A DNA stretch of 64,000 nt from the NCBI GenBank assembly GCA_031291645.1, contig JARLIQ010000077.1, positions 30,407 to 94,406 of the forward strand, written 5' to 3'. Both the position numbers and the translations under genes were made by a program. Origin of the DNA: Caulobacteraceae bacterium (GTDB lineage: Bacteria > Pseudomonadota > Alphaproteobacteria > Caulobacterales > Caulobacteraceae). This document shows, piece after piece, positions 51,687 through 60,011 of the stretch; positions within the stretch are counted from its first letter, which is position 1; every line of letters begins with the position of its first letter. A model generated the notes under the pieces. That model ran no database searches, had not been told where the DNA came from, and saw only the letters and a program-made list of their open reading frames with translations.

Positions 51687-51902
51687 TCAGGGCAGGGCGA
51701 AGGCCACCACGCTGTCGCCCGGTCTTGTGCCCGACTTGGCGTGGCCGCCGGCGGCGATGACGACGTACTGTCTGCCTTTCCAGACGTAAATCATCGGGGT
51801 CGCCTGGACGCCGGCGGGCAGTCGCCCGCGCCAAAGCTCGCGGCCGTTGCGGACGTCGAACGCCCGCAGGTCGTTGTCGAGCGAGGCGCTGCGAGGACCA
51901 CC
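51687..51902 (-). pseudogene. C-terminal remnant of PQQ-dependent glucose dehydrogenase
   Basis: A 72-codon piece ending at TGA 51687-51689 reads SLDNDLRAFDVRNGRELWRG, LPAGVQATPMIYVWKGRQYV and AAGGHAKSGTRPGDSVVAFA. This is the last ~70 residues of membrane PQQ glucose dehydrogenase (Gcd). Upstream only GGP of the preceding conserved segment is found, directly joined to SASLDN, so about ten residues are missing; nothing of the other ~700 residues is seen. No start codon suits it. It is a decayed gene end left between the lipoprotein and the LolA-like gene. Confidence 0.75.
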
Positions 51903-51960
51903 AGACGCTTCATCGGCCGTTCCCGTCCGCCCATCCGCCGTGCGCTCCTCATCTTGTCCC

Positions 51961-52689
51961 TCAACGCGCCGGCGGCGCGAACCTCGCGGGATCGATCGGG
52001 CCGAAGTCGATGGCGGTCAGATGAAGTTCGAGGGTGTGCTTCGGATCGCCGTCGCTCTCGGCCACCACGAACGGAGTCACCACCCCGCCGATCGAGCGGA
52101 AATCCGACAGCACGGCCACCGAGGTGCGAGGACCGCTCCGATCGACCATCCGGGTGATCAGATGGGTCTTGCGGTCGATCCACAGTTCCATCGGAAGGCC
52201 GCCTTCCGGCGTCGCCCGCACGATGTCGAAATCGGCGCCGTCGGCGCTCGCCGATCCGATGTAGACGCGTTGCGTGGCAAAGCGTTCGGGAAAGAAGAAG
52301 CCCCAGGCGCTGACGTAGGCGCCCTGCCGGGCGATGGCGAGCTGCAGCGGCGCCTGGCTCGTGTGCAGCTGCCCCGCGCCGTCGACCAGCCAGACCGTCG
52401 CGCCGTCGAAGCCGCGGGTCTGAGCCGCGCCCGCGAGCACGTGATGGTTGGCCATGCCCAGGCGATGCAGGTCGCACCAGGTGTCGTAGTCGCCCTGGGC
52501 TTCGCCTATGATCGCCGTGCCGCTCTCGCGCCATCCGGCCAGCCGGTCCCAAGCCGCGCCGCCGCTGGCCGCCTTGGCCTGGGCGAGCAGCGCCGCGGCG
52601 CGGGCCGCCGGATCGTCTTGCGCGGCCGCCGGTCCGGCCAGGACGATCAGGACGAGGGCCGCGAGAAATCCGTCGAGCCCCGCTCGCAT
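51961..52689 (-). CDS. Exported LolA-like protein (paralogue of 56237-56965)
   Basis: A 242-residue protein with a signal peptide (GFLAALVLIVLAGPAAAQ). The mature part has LLAQAKAASGGAAWDRLAGW at its start, WLVDGAGQLHTSQAP in the middle, and MELWIDRKTHLITRMVD then LSDFRSIGGVVTPF near the end. This is the pattern of the LolA/LppX-like half-barrel proteins that shuttle lipids or lipoproteins. The related gene at 56237 shares the same landmarks. True ligand is unknown. A 0.05 to 0.1 kb gap with the gcd remnant lies downstream. Confidence 0.72.
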   Translation of the reverse strand: MRAGLDGFLAALVLIVLAGPAAAQDDPAARAAALLAQAKAASGGAAWDRLAGWRESGTAIIGEAQGDYDTWCDLHRLGMANHHVLAGAAQTRGFDGATVWLVDGAGQLHTSQAPLQLAIARQGAYVSAWGFFFPERFATQRVYIGSASADGADFDIVRATPEGGLPMELWIDRKTHLITRMVDRSGPRTSVAVLSDFRSIGGVVTPFVVAESDGDPKHTLELHLTAIDFGPIDPARFAPPAR

Positions 52690-52848
52690 ACCCAGCTCCG
52701 TGTGGCGTCGCCCGGACGTTAGCGGGCGCGCCGGGCGGGCGCCAGCAGCGCGGCCCGCAACTGCCGACGGTCAGGCGCCGGGGCGGCCGCCTTGGCCTTG
52801 AAAACACCCTTCGACCCCAGGCAATGTCCGCGCGTCGGACCTGGGGAG

Positions 52849-53163
52849 ATGGCTTTGCGCGGACGATTGGTGATGGTGCTCATGGCGGCGGCCCTGGCGC
52901 TTGCGGCGTGCGCGGACGGGCAGGGCGCGCTGGTGAATTCGACCTCCAGCCATTTCACGCCGGGCGTGACGACCCGGGCCCAGGCGGCGGCCCAGCTTGG
53001 TCCGCCGAGCTCGATCTATCAGCAGGCCGACGGCTCGCGCATCGTGACCTGGGCCCGCAACGGCGGCCTGTTCAACGAGGCCGAGACCCGCAGCCTGTCG
53101 ATCCTGTTCGGGCCGGACGAGAAGATGATCCGCTTCGTCTCCGGCGCCGCGCCTTCGCCCTGA
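52849..53163 (+). CDS. Small BamE/SmpA-like lipoprotein
   Basis: A 104-residue lipoprotein. The signal ends in ALALAAC (Cys near residue 21), then HFTPGVTTRAQAAAQLGPPS and GSRIVTWARN match the SmpA/OmlA (BamE-like) pattern, a domain found in outer-membrane assembly and small envelope proteins. ATG 52849 has GGGGAG immediately before it, which is tight; ATG 52873 would still keep the signal. It is probably not the core BamE but a paralogue. Confidence 0.72.
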   Translation: MALRGRLVMVLMAAALALAACADGQGALVNSTSSHFTPGVTTRAQAAAQLGPPSSIYQQADGSRIVTWARNGGLFNEAETRSLSILFGPDEKMIRFVSGAAPSP

Positions 53164-53172
53164 CATCTTGAA

Positions 53173-53937
53173 TTAGAACCGCCCGCCGCGACCGGCGCCC
53201 TGCGCGAACCGCGTCGCGCCTTCTCGCGTCTCGCCCGATCGGATCACGGCGATCCCGTGTTCGTACTCGTTGGCCAGCGCCTCCGGCAGGCCCAGGCCCC
53301 ACTGCTCATAGGCCGACAGCCGGTCACCGCGCATCGCCCCGGGCGGAAAGGCGATGATCTGGCGGGCGAGCGCGATCGCTGCGGCGAGGGCTTCGCCCGT
53401 TTCGACCATCCGATTCGCAAGGCCGATCGTCAGCGCCTCCTCGCCCTCGACGCCCCGTCCGGTGAGAATCATGTCCAGCGCCCGGCTCATTCCGATCAGG
53501 CGCGGCAGCCGGATCGTGCCGCCGTCGACCAGCGGCACGCCGAAGCGTCGGCAGAACACCCCGAACACCGCGTCACGGGCTGCGACGCGAAGATCGCACC
53601 AAAGGGCCAACTCAAGGCCGCCGGCCACGGCGTAGCCTTCCACGGCCGCGATCACCGGCTTGGTGAGCAGCATGCGCGTGCAGCCCAGAGGGCCATCGCC
53701 CTCGGCGGTCACCCGATTTCCCCGGCCGTCCGCGACCGCCTTGAGGTCCGCGCCGGCGCAGAAGGTCCCGTTCGCGCCGGTCAGGACGGCGGCGGACAGG
53801 GCGTCGTCGCCCTCGAACCGGCGGAAGGCCTCGGCCAGCGCCCTGGCGGTCGGTCCATCGACGGCGTTGCGCGCCTGCGGCCGGTTCAAGGTGACGATGG
53901 CGATTGCTCCGTCGGTCTCGAAATCGACGTCGGCCAT
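53173..53937 (-). CDS. Enoyl-CoA hydratase/isomerase (crotonase) family protein
   Basis: A 254-residue crotonase. ATVTL-type opening (IAIVTLNRPQARNAVDGPTA) is followed by the oxyanion hole FCAGADLKAVADG and AVAGGLELALWCDLR. The catalytic Glu equivalents lie in VFGVFCRRFGVPLVDGGTI and in the region ~110-135; position 134 appears to be VDGGT rather than the standard PEIG, as in many crotonase paralogues. It would act on an acyl-CoA in fatty-acid or related catabolism. Confidence 0.9.
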   Translation of the reverse strand: MADVDFETDGAIAIVTLNRPQARNAVDGPTARALAEAFRRFEGDDALSAAVLTGANGTFCAGADLKAVADGRGNRVTAEGDGPLGCTRMLLTKPVIAAVEGYAVAGGLELALWCDLRVAARDAVFGVFCRRFGVPLVDGGTIRLPRLIGMSRALDMILTGRGVEGEEALTIGLANRMVETGEALAAAIALARQIIAFPPGAMRGDRLSAYEQWGLGLPEALANEYEHGIAVIRSGETREGATRFAQGAGRGGRF

Positions 53938-54030
53938 TGGCAGGCTCCTGGTTCTCGATCCAATATCGCCGCGGCTTCACCAGCCGAGGCCCAAAGCAAC
54001 AGACACTCCCATAGAAGGAGCGGGGCGCCC

Positions 54031-55212
54031 ATGTCCGCCGATGTCGAGGCCGCCGTCCGCCTGCCCGCCGCGCCGATCGACGGGGTCTGTGACCCGAGGT
54101 TCGCCGCCGTCCGCGAGGCCTTCGCCGCCAATTTCGCAGAGCGCGGTGAGGTCGGGGCCGCGGTCGCCCTGTCGGTCGGCGGACGGATGGTGGCGGACCT
54201 ATGGGGCGGCTGGGCCGACGGCGCGCGGACCACGCCCTGGCGCAGCGACACCCTGGTCAACATCTTCTCGGTGGGAAAGGCGCTGAGCGCGGCCTGCGCG
54301 CTGCTGCTGGTCCAGCGCGGGGTGCTCGAACTGGACGTCCCGGTGATCCGCTGGTGGCCCGAATTCGGAACGGCCGGCAAGGAGGCGATCACCCTGCGCC
54401 AGATCCTGGCCCACCAGGCGGGTCTGCCGTCGGTGCGCGAGCCGCTCGAGGACGGCGCGATGCTGGATTGGGGGCGCATGGTGCGGGCGCTGGAGATGCA
54501 GGCGCCCTGGTGGCCGCCCGGGACGGCCCACGGCTATCATGTGAACACCTACGGCTACCTCGTCGGCGAAGTCGTGCGCCGCGCGGCGGGAATCAGCCTT
54601 GGGACCATGCTGCGCAACGAGATCGCCGGACCTCTGGGCGCGGACGTCCACATCGGGCTGCCGGCCAGCGAGCACGGGCGTGCGGCGGAGTTCCTCTGGC
54701 CCGAGGGGGCGCTGAACAGCCATGACGAAGGCGAACTCGACGACGAGGCGCTGATGAGGCGCAACGCCTACGCCAACCCTAAGGGCGCGTCGGGCGCGGG
54801 CTGGGTCAACACGCCGGCCTGGCGGTCCGCCGAGATCCCGTCGACCAACGGTCATGGCACGGCGCGCGGCGTCGCCGAGATCTATCGCGCGCTCGCGGCC
54901 CGCACGCCGGAGGGCAGCGGCCCGATCCTGGCGCCGGCGATCGTCGAGGCGGCGGTCAGCGAACAGTCCTTCGGAGAGGACCGCGTGCTCGGACGCCCGT
55001 CGCGGTTCGGTCTCGGCTTCCAGCTCACGCAGGTCGAGCGCCCGCTGGGTCCCAACCCGAGGCCGTTCGGCCATTTCGGCGCTGGCGGATCGCTCGGCTT
55101 CTACGACCCCGACGCAGAGGTCGCCTTCGGCTATGTCGGCAACCACATGGGGCCGCGCTGGCAGAACCCACGCAACCGCGCCCTGCTGGAGGCGATCTAC
55201 GCCAGCCTCTGA
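54031..55212 (+). CDS. Beta-lactamase-fold serine hydrolase (EstB-like)
   Basis: A 393-residue class C-type serine hydrolase. The SxxK nucleophile is in FSVGKALSAACALL, the Tyr in HVNTYGYLVGEVV (YxN/YxY), and the third motif in HFGAGGSLGFYD. The sequence resembles EstB esterases of Proteobacteria. No signal peptide is present, so it is likely a cytoplasmic esterase rather than a beta-lactamase. AAGGAG precedes ATG 54031 by ~10 nt. The ester substrate is unknown. Confidence 0.9.
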   Translation: MSADVEAAVRLPAAPIDGVCDPRFAAVREAFAANFAERGEVGAAVALSVGGRMVADLWGGWADGARTTPWRSDTLVNIFSVGKALSAACALLLVQRGVLELDVPVIRWWPEFGTAGKEAITLRQILAHQAGLPSVREPLEDGAMLDWGRMVRALEMQAPWWPPGTAHGYHVNTYGYLVGEVVRRAAGISLGTMLRNEIAGPLGADVHIGLPASEHGRAAEFLWPEGALNSHDEGELDDEALMRRNAYANPKGASGAGWVNTPAWRSAEIPSTNGHGTARGVAEIYRALAARTPEGSGPILAPAIVEAAVSEQSFGEDRVLGRPSRFGLGFQLTQVERPLGPNPRPFGHFGAGGSLGFYDPDAEVAFGYVGNHMGPRWQNPRNRALLEAIYASL

Positions 55213-55227
55213 CGGGGAGGCGGCCGC

Positions 55228-55731
55228 CTATTCCTCAGGGTGTTCGGCCGCGTACTTCTGGGTGTCGCAGCCGAGCTTGCCGACCATCTCGAGCAACATG
55301 GCGTTCTGGTATTCCAGGTGCTGGAGGATGGCCTCGATCTCCTTCTCCGCCTTGACGTTGATCTCGAGGTCGTTTTCGGCCCGCAACTCGGAATGCCGCC
55401 CCTGCAGGTTCTGGCCGACCATGATCAGCGGCATCAGCATGATCTGGATCAGGTTCGAGATGAACAGCCAGAAGACGAACGCCGACGGCGGGTCGAACTG
55501 CAGCGCCTTGGGCGCCAGCAGGTTCCAGCCCAGCCACAGCACCGTCCAGGTGAAGATGACCAGGAAGAAGCCCATGGTGCCGACGCGCGCGGTGATCCAC
55601 AGGGCGAGCTTGTCGAGCGGCGAGAGCTTGTCGGCGGCCTCCTTGTTCACGTCGCGCAGGGCTTTGCGACGCTTACGGATGGCCTCCAGGCTGGTCGGCT
55701 TGGATGGCGTGGTGGGTGCGACGTCGGTCAT
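55228..55731 (-). CDS. DUF1003 membrane protein
   Basis: A 167-residue protein of the DUF1003 family. LALWITARVGTMGFFLVIFTW and WLGWNLL give the first helix, FVFWLFISNLIQIMLMPLIM the second, and a charged C-terminal coiled coil (ENDLEINVKAEKEIEAILQH) faces the cytoplasm. Such proteins are widespread and of unknown function. It converges with the EstB-like gene. Confidence 0.9.
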   Translation of the reverse strand: MTDVAPTTPSKPTSLEAIRKRRKALRDVNKEAADKLSPLDKLALWITARVGTMGFFLVIFTWTVLWLGWNLLAPKALQFDPPSAFVFWLFISNLIQIMLMPLIMVGQNLQGRHSELRAENDLEINVKAEKEIEAILQHLEYQNAMLLEMVGKLGCDTQKYAAEHPEE

Positions 55732-55865
55732 CTGGCCTCCCCTTGGCGGGGGCGCCCGCGTGGCCGGTCGGGGGCCGAAGCGCCCGACTCAGTATGAGCC
55801 TGAATTTCATGGCTAGCGGGCCGCGACAATATGGCCCACGCGCAATTCACCCCTTGGGCGCCGAA

Positions 55866-56153
55866 ATGACAAATTATTCGATCCATCTCGACGCCATGCG
55901 CCGAAGGTCCGGCGACACGGACGGGCGCGCGACGGCCGTCGACGATCCGAGGGCTTTGATGCGGCTGTTCACGCTTCTGGTTCACGAAGGGCGAGAGCCT
56001 GCGCCGTCACTGGAGTTGATGACGGTGCGCGACCGCGCGCGCGCCCGTGAACTGGCGACCAAGCGGCTGCGCGAATCGCCGCGCTACCACCGGATCGAGG
56101 TCTGGGAGGGCGACGTGTCGGTCTTCGACATCACCCGGGCCGACCTCGGCTGA
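55866..56153 (+). CDS. Hypothetical protein, possible relative of 38390-38581
   Basis: A 95-residue protein. NYSIHLDAMRRRSGD opens it, DPRALMRLFTLLVHEGREP forms a helix, and RARELATKRLRESPRYHRIE then VWEGDVSVFDI end it. The last 40 residues follow the same helix-strand-strand order as the 63-residue protein at 38390. No named family is recognised. It is divergent from DUF1003, and 84 bp before a LolA-like gene on the same strand. Confidence 0.6.
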   Translation: MTNYSIHLDAMRRRSGDTDGRATAVDDPRALMRLFTLLVHEGREPAPSLELMTVRDRARARELATKRLRESPRYHRIEVWEGDVSVFDITRADLG

Positions 56154-56236
56154 CACCGCTCGCACAGCGTACGGACTATCGCCGCCGCCCGCGCCCCTGC
56201 TAGCTTGGCCGTGTGGCGTTCGGCTTGGAGGCGGTG

Positions 56237-56965
56237 ATGCGTTCGATGCGGATCTTTGCCCTGGCGGCGTTCTCGGCCGCGTTGTTCGGCGGGGCGTCGG
56301 TGGCCGCGCCGGCCTCCATGGCGCCGGCCGACGTCCTGCTGGCCCAGGCCAAGGCGGCCACCGGCGGTCCGGCCTGGGACCGGCTACAGGGCTGGCACGA
56401 ACGCGGCGTCGACAACCGGCCCGGACAGGCGATCGCCTACGAGGCCTGGATCGACCTGCGCAGCCTGGCGATCGTCAACGTCCACACCGTCGACGAGGTC
56501 CCGGTGACCCGCGGCGGCGACGGGCGCACGACCTGGGTCATCGATCCGGCGGGCGGCGTCCAAATCGACCCCAACCCGCAAGCCGTGGCCGGCGCGCGTC
56601 GGTCCGCCTACTTCAGCGCCTACGGCTTCTTTTTCCCGGACAGGCTCCCGGCGCGGCGCGCCTATGTCGGCCCTCTGGTTTCCAATGGCGCGACCTACGA
56701 CGTCGTCAGGGTCACACCCGGCGACGGCGCGCCGATGGATATCTGGATCGACCGGGCGACGCACCGCGTGACCGCCTTCGTCGATCCCGACAGACGTCAT
56801 CCGACGATCGCGTTGCTGGCCGATTTCAGGCCCGTCGACGGCGTGCTTCTGCCCCATACCGTGGCCCAGAGCGGCGGCGGTGTGAAGCCCACCAGCGTCG
56901 AGCACGTCGCCGCCTACGACTTCAACCCCGCCGAGGCAGGCCGGTTCACCCCACCCGCGCCGTGA
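56237..56965 (+). CDS. Exported LolA-like protein (paralogue of 51961-52689)
   Basis: A 242-residue protein. GGAGG 5 nt upstream favours ATG 56237 over the GTG at 56213. After the signal (IFALAAFSAALFGGASVAAP) it shows LLAQAKAATGGPAWDRLQGW, WVIDPAGGVQID and MDIWIDRATHRVTAFVD then LADFRPVDGVLLPH. All are matched in the gene at 51961-52689. The pair is diverged but plainly homologous. A lipid- or lipoprotein-carrier role is by fold resemblance. Confidence 0.72.
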   Translation: MRSMRIFALAAFSAALFGGASVAAPASMAPADVLLAQAKAATGGPAWDRLQGWHERGVDNRPGQAIAYEAWIDLRSLAIVNVHTVDEVPVTRGGDGRTTWVIDPAGGVQIDPNPQAVAGARRSAYFSAYGFFFPDRLPARRAYVGPLVSNGATYDVVRVTPGDGAPMDIWIDRATHRVTAFVDPDRRHPTIALLADFRPVDGVLLPHTVAQSGGGVKPTSVEHVAAYDFNPAEAGRFTPPAP

Positions 56966-56971
56966 GGAATT

Positions 56972-56986
56972 GAGCCTATTTGGCAC
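56972..56986. promoter_or_regulatory. Operator copy 6, GAGCC-TATTT-GGCAC
   Basis: It lies just after the LolA-like stop codon and upstream of the terminase promoter. It shares 13 contiguous bases with operator copy 4 next to the XRE repressor and 11 (ATTTGGCACGT) with copy 2. Confidence 0.6.
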
Positions 56987-57014
56987 GTCTTTAGCTCGAT
57001 TCCGTTTTCTTCTA

Positions 57015-57043
57015 TTGACGAAATGGCGAATCTAAGGTTACAA
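57015..57043 (+). promoter_or_regulatory. Candidate terminase promoter
   Basis: TTGACG at 57015-57020 is followed after 18 bp by TACAAA (57039-57044 region), a fair -10. Operator copy 7 covers this -10. The region is sharply AT-rich compared with flanks. Confidence 0.5.
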
Positions 57044-57051
57044 ATAGGCAC
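57037..57051. promoter_or_regulatory. Operator copy 7, GTTAC-AAATA-GGCAC
   Basis: It overlaps the -10 element of the candidate terminase promoter, 65 bp from copy 6, so a bound repressor would block transcription of the packaging genes. Confidence 0.55.
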
Positions 57052-57071
57052 GGTCGCTGAGTGCGTCCGGC

Positions 57072-57100
57072 GAGCCCCGCGCCGCTTCGGCCTGGGGCTC
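57072..57100 (+). terminator. Leader hairpin, attenuator-like
   Basis: GAGCCCC (57072-57078) pairs with GGGGCTC (57094-57100), with an inner GCC/GGC pair and GCTTC-type loop; TTCGTTTC follows. It lies in the ~140-nt leader between the candidate promoter and the terS-like gene, where it could attenuate transcription or require antitermination. Confidence 0.5.
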
Positions 57101-57187
57101 TTCGTTTCTGGTGGTTTCGCTTCCAGCCGGCTCCGGCCGCCAGGCGGCGAAAGCCGCGAGCGGACTAGCGGCAGGAGGAAGGCGCCC

Positions 57188-57601
57188 ATGACGGTTCCGA
57201 CCGCCAGGCGGCGGCCCGCGCTGAACGACGACGAGGAAACGCTGGAGACGCTAGCGCGTCTGGGCGAACTGCAATGCACGCCGGCCGAGGCGGCGCTGGT
57301 CTTCAAGGTCAGCGAAGCCCGCATGAACCGGTTCCTGGCCAAACGTCGTCCGCGCGAGGCGTTCGAGACGGCGCGCGGGCGCGGGCTGGAGGCCCTGCGG
57401 CGCGCCCAGCTCAAGCTCGCCGAGACGAACGCGACGATGGCCATCTTCCTGGGCAAGACCTACCTCGGCCAGGCTGAACGTCGGGAGTTGGAGCAGAGTG
57501 GCGCGATCGACGTCTCGCAGGCCAGCCAGCGGGTCAGAGATAAGCTCGCTGCCCTCGCTGCCGAGTCCATGGCGCAAGGCGATCGCCGAAGTCGCCAGTA
57601 A
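57188..57601 (+). CDS. Terminase small subunit-like protein
   Basis: A 137-residue protein. AGGAGGAAG 9 nt upstream sets ATG 57188. An HTH-like part is ARLGELQCTPAEAALVFKVS then EARMNRFL. The central helix LKLAETNATMAIFLGKTYLG and the tail with [13 protein letters not shown] resemble small terminase or terminase-associated DNA-binding proteins found directly before terL. It would recognise DNA and load the large terminase. The terL gene begins 104 bp before its end in another frame. No direct family match is claimed beyond position and fold. Confidence 0.65.
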   Translation: MTVPTARRRPALNDDEETLETLARLGELQCTPAEAALVFKVSEARMNRFLAKRRPREAFETARGRGLEALRRAQLKLAETNATMAIFLGKTYLGQAERRELEQSGAIDVSQASQRVRDKLAALAAESMAQGDRRSRQ

Positions 57602-58961
57602 GCTGAACGATGAGGAGGCCCTGTTCCTCGAATACGATTGGCCGGTCTGGGCCCGTAAGGCCCAGCTGCCGCCGGCCGGCGACTGGCGGTACTGGCTGAT
57701 CCTGGCCGGCCGGGGGTTCGGCAAGACCCGTGCGGGCGCAGAGTGGGTGAGGGCGCAGGTGGCCGCCGGCCGACGGCGCATCGCCCTGGTGGGCCCTACG
57801 GCCGCCGACGTGCGCGATGTGATGGTCGAGGGTGAGAGCGGCCTCTTGAGCATCAGTCCGCCCTGGGAAAAGCCGACCTACCAGGCCTCGCGCCGGCGCC
57901 TCCTCTGGCCCAACGGCGCGGTCGCCTTCCTCTATTCGGCTCAGGAGCCCGAACGGCTGCGCGGCCCCCAGCACGAGGTGGCCTGGGCGGACGAACTCGC
58001 CGCCTGGACCTATTTGCAGGAGGCGTGGGACCAGCTTCAGTTCGGCCTGCGCCTCGGACCTGATCCTCGCTGCATGGTGACCACGACGCCCAAGCCGCTG
58101 CCGCTGGTGCGCCAACTGGTGGCCGATCCAACCTGCGTCGTCACCCGCGGGTCGACCTATGACAACCGGGTCAACATGCCGGCCGCCTTCATCGACCGGA
58201 TCATCCGGCGCTACGAGGGCACGCGGCTGGGACGCCAGGAACTGCACGCCGAGCTGCTGATCGACGCGCCCGGCGCGCTCTGGTCCTACGAGACCATCAT
58301 GGCCTGCCGCGCGCCCAGCGCGCCGGATCTGCAAAGGGTGGTGGTCGCGGTCGACCCTTCCGGCTCCAGCGGCGCGGACGAGGGGGACCAGCAGGGGGTC
58401 GTGGTCGCGGGCCTGGGCGTCGATGGACGAGGCTATGTGCTGGCCGACTATTCCTGCCGCCTGTCGCCGCAAGGGTGGGGGCGGCGGGCAGTGGAGGCCT
58501 TCGACGCCTTCGCCGCCGATCGGATCGTGGCCGAGAAGAACTATGGCGGCGAAATGGTCCGCTTCACCATCCAGGCGGTGCGCAAGACCGCCCCCGTGGT
58601 CCTTGTCAGCGCGTCGCGAGGCAAGATGGTCCGCGCCGAGCCGGTCTCGGCGCTGTACGAGCAGGGCCGCATCCGTCACGTCGTCGCCGATCTTGCAGAC
58701 AACCCGTTGCATGCGCTGGAGGAGGAGATGCGCCACGCGACCGCCGCCGGCTATGTCGGGGAAGGCTCGCCCAACCGCCTCGACGCCCTGGTCTGGGCGC
58801 TGACCGACCTGTTCCTCGCCGAGGACGCGGCCGGATCGGCCTTCCTGGAGCTCGCGCGTCGGGACCTGGCGCGGGAGAGCGCCGGGCCGGCGCGCCCGAC
58901 GGCCGATCCGGCGCCTGGTTCGGTCGAATGGGCGCGCTCGGTCGGCGAAGGCGCGGCCTAG
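57498..58961 (+). CDS. Phage terminase large subunit (GTA-like)
   Basis: A 487-residue packaging motor. The ATPase has Walker A GRGFGKT (71-77) and the Walker B-like region [13 protein letters not shown] coupling-type [10 protein letters not shown] and the nuclease acidic sites [15 protein letters not shown] and [12 protein letters not shown] follow. The sequence is close to the terminase of Rhodobacter-type gene transfer agents (from memory: [23 protein letters not shown] and [14 protein letters not shown] segments). It starts at a GTG inside the terS gene. It would cut and pump DNA into proheads. Its stop shares CTAG with ppa. Confidence 0.9.
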   Translation: MARSTSRRPASGSEISSLPSLPSPWRKAIAEVASKLNDEEALFLEYDWPVWARKAQLPPAGDWRYWLILAGRGFGKTRAGAEWVRAQVAAGRRRIALVGPTAADVRDVMVEGESGLLSISPPWEKPTYQASRRRLLWPNGAVAFLYSAQEPERLRGPQHEVAWADELAAWTYLQEAWDQLQFGLRLGPDPRCMVTTTPKPLPLVRQLVADPTCVVTRGSTYDNRVNMPAAFIDRIIRRYEGTRLGRQELHAELLIDAPGALWSYETIMACRAPSAPDLQRVVVAVDPSGSSGADEGDQQGVVVAGLGVDGRGYVLADYSCRLSPQGWGRRAVEAFDAFAADRIVAEKNYGGEMVRFTIQAVRKTAPVVLVSASRGKMVRAEPVSALYEQGRIRHVVADLADNPLHALEEEMRHATAAGYVGEGSPNRLDALVWALTDLFLAEDAAGSAFLELARRDLARESAGPARPTADPAPGSVEWARSVGEGAA

Positions 58962-59503
58962 TCGGCCTTCTTCTTCGCCGCCTTGGCCCGCTCGACGCCC
59001 TCAAGCACCAGGCGACGGGCCTCGTCGGCGTCGCCCCAGCGGACGATCTTCACCCATTTGCCCGGTTCGAGGTCCTTGTAATGGGCGAAGAAGTGCTCGA
59101 TCTGGTCCAGCGTGATGCGCGGCAGGTCCGTGTAGTTGGAAACGCCCTCGTAGCGGCGGGTCAGCTTGGCCGAGGGTACGGCGATCAGCTTCTCGTCGCC
59201 GCCCGCCTCGTCCTCCATCATCAGGACGCCGACGATGCGGCAGCTCATGATGGCGCCCGGCGCTATGGCGCGGGTGTTGGCGATGATCACGTCGCAGGGG
59301 TCGCCATCGTCCGACAGGGTGTGCGGGATGAACCCGTAGTTCCCGGGATAGCGCATGGCCGTGTAGAGGAACCGGTCGACCACTAGCGCGCCCGAGGCCT
59401 TGTCCATCTCGTACTTGATGGGCTCGCCGCCGATCGCGACCTCGACGATCACGTTCACGTCGAACGGCGGATTGGCGCCGATCGAGACGGCCTCGAGGTT
59501 CAT
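58958..59503 (-). CDS. ppa: Inorganic pyrophosphatase
   Basis: A 181-residue family I soluble pyrophosphatase that splits PPi to phosphate and drives biosynthesis. Conserved are [20 protein letters not shown], then the metal site [12 protein letters not shown] (DxDPxD), and the C-terminal [20 protein letters not shown]. The length is normal. This is an essential housekeeping gene, here placed convergent to phage terL with a shared CTAG at the two stop codons. Its promoter would lie in 59504-59740. Confidence 0.95.
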   Translation of the reverse strand: MNLEAVSIGANPPFDVNVIVEVAIGGEPIKYEMDKASGALVVDRFLYTAMRYPGNYGFIPHTLSDDGDPCDVIIANTRAIAPGAIMSCRIVGVLMMEDEAGGDEKLIAVPSAKLTRRYEGVSNYTDLPRITLDQIEHFFAHYKDLEPGKWVKIVRWGDADEARRLVLEGVERAKAAKKKAD

Positions 59504-59740
59504 GCGGACTCTCCGTTGTGCGGTGCGGCGCCTCCCTGGCCTACCAGCGGACTTTGCGCAAGAGCCTTTGCGATCTTGGAGCTCGCCCTTCGCGGCGATC
59601 GATCCATTTCGACGTTATTGTGACCAAAAGAAGGATTACAACAAATTCACAGTCAAATCTGTCCGTTATTTAACTTGGATCGAGCTTCGATCGGCGCGAC
59701 GACTGGGGCGTCAAATTCGACGCGGTGGAGACGCATCGAC
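59504..59740. other. AT-rich divergent intergenic region
   Basis: A 237-bp gap between ppa (-) and the small exported gene (+). Segment 59600-59680 is strikingly AT-rich (TTATTGTGACC, AACAAATTCACAG) and probably holds the ppa and/or rightward promoters. No gene or XRE operator copy is seen in it. Confidence 0.5.
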
Positions 59741-59917
59741 ATGAACGCCCCCGGTTCAGCACTCCTGATCGCCACCCTGGTCGCCGCCGCGGCGCTGGCC
59801 GTGTTCACCAGCGCCGACGCCCGAGGCTCGCGCCCGGGCCAGGACGGCGCCCGCCACGAATGGTGCGCCGCCGCGGCCGCCATCGATTCGGTCCGGCAGG
59901 GGTCCTGCCGGCCGTGA
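59741..59917 (+). CDS. Small exported protein (58 aa)
   Basis: A 58-residue frame with a clear N-terminal hydrophobic helix (ALLIATLVAAAALAVFTSAD) followed by a short charged tail ending in HEWCAAAAAIDSVRQGSC. Signal peptide or anchor are both possible; two Cys could pair. No family is recognised. A strong terminator follows it, which supports a real transcript. Confidence 0.5.
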   Translation: MNAPGSALLIATLVAAAALAVFTSADARGSRPGQDGARHEWCAAAAAIDSVRQGSCRP

Positions 59918-59967
59918 CTGAGGGAAGGGCCGGCGCCCCTCCCACTCCCCGCCGGTCCGTCCCTCGT

Positions 59968-60003
59968 AGCGCCCCGCCAAGGCCCCGGCGGGGCGCTTTC
60001 CTT
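59968..60003. terminator. Strong intrinsic terminator between convergent genes
   Basis: An 11-bp perfect stem, AGCGCCCCGCC (59968-59978) with GGCGGGGCGCT (59987-59997), and an 8-nt loop are followed by TTTCCTTTCC on the plus strand. It ends the small exported gene and may also serve the convergent SDR. Confidence 0.85.
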
Positions 60004-60011
60004 TCCGCGTC

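Noticed and set aside
51791..52807. A 338-codon minus-strand frame across the gcd remnant and the LolA-like gene
   Set aside because: Different frame from both the gcd fragment and the LolA-like gene; no recognisable domain.
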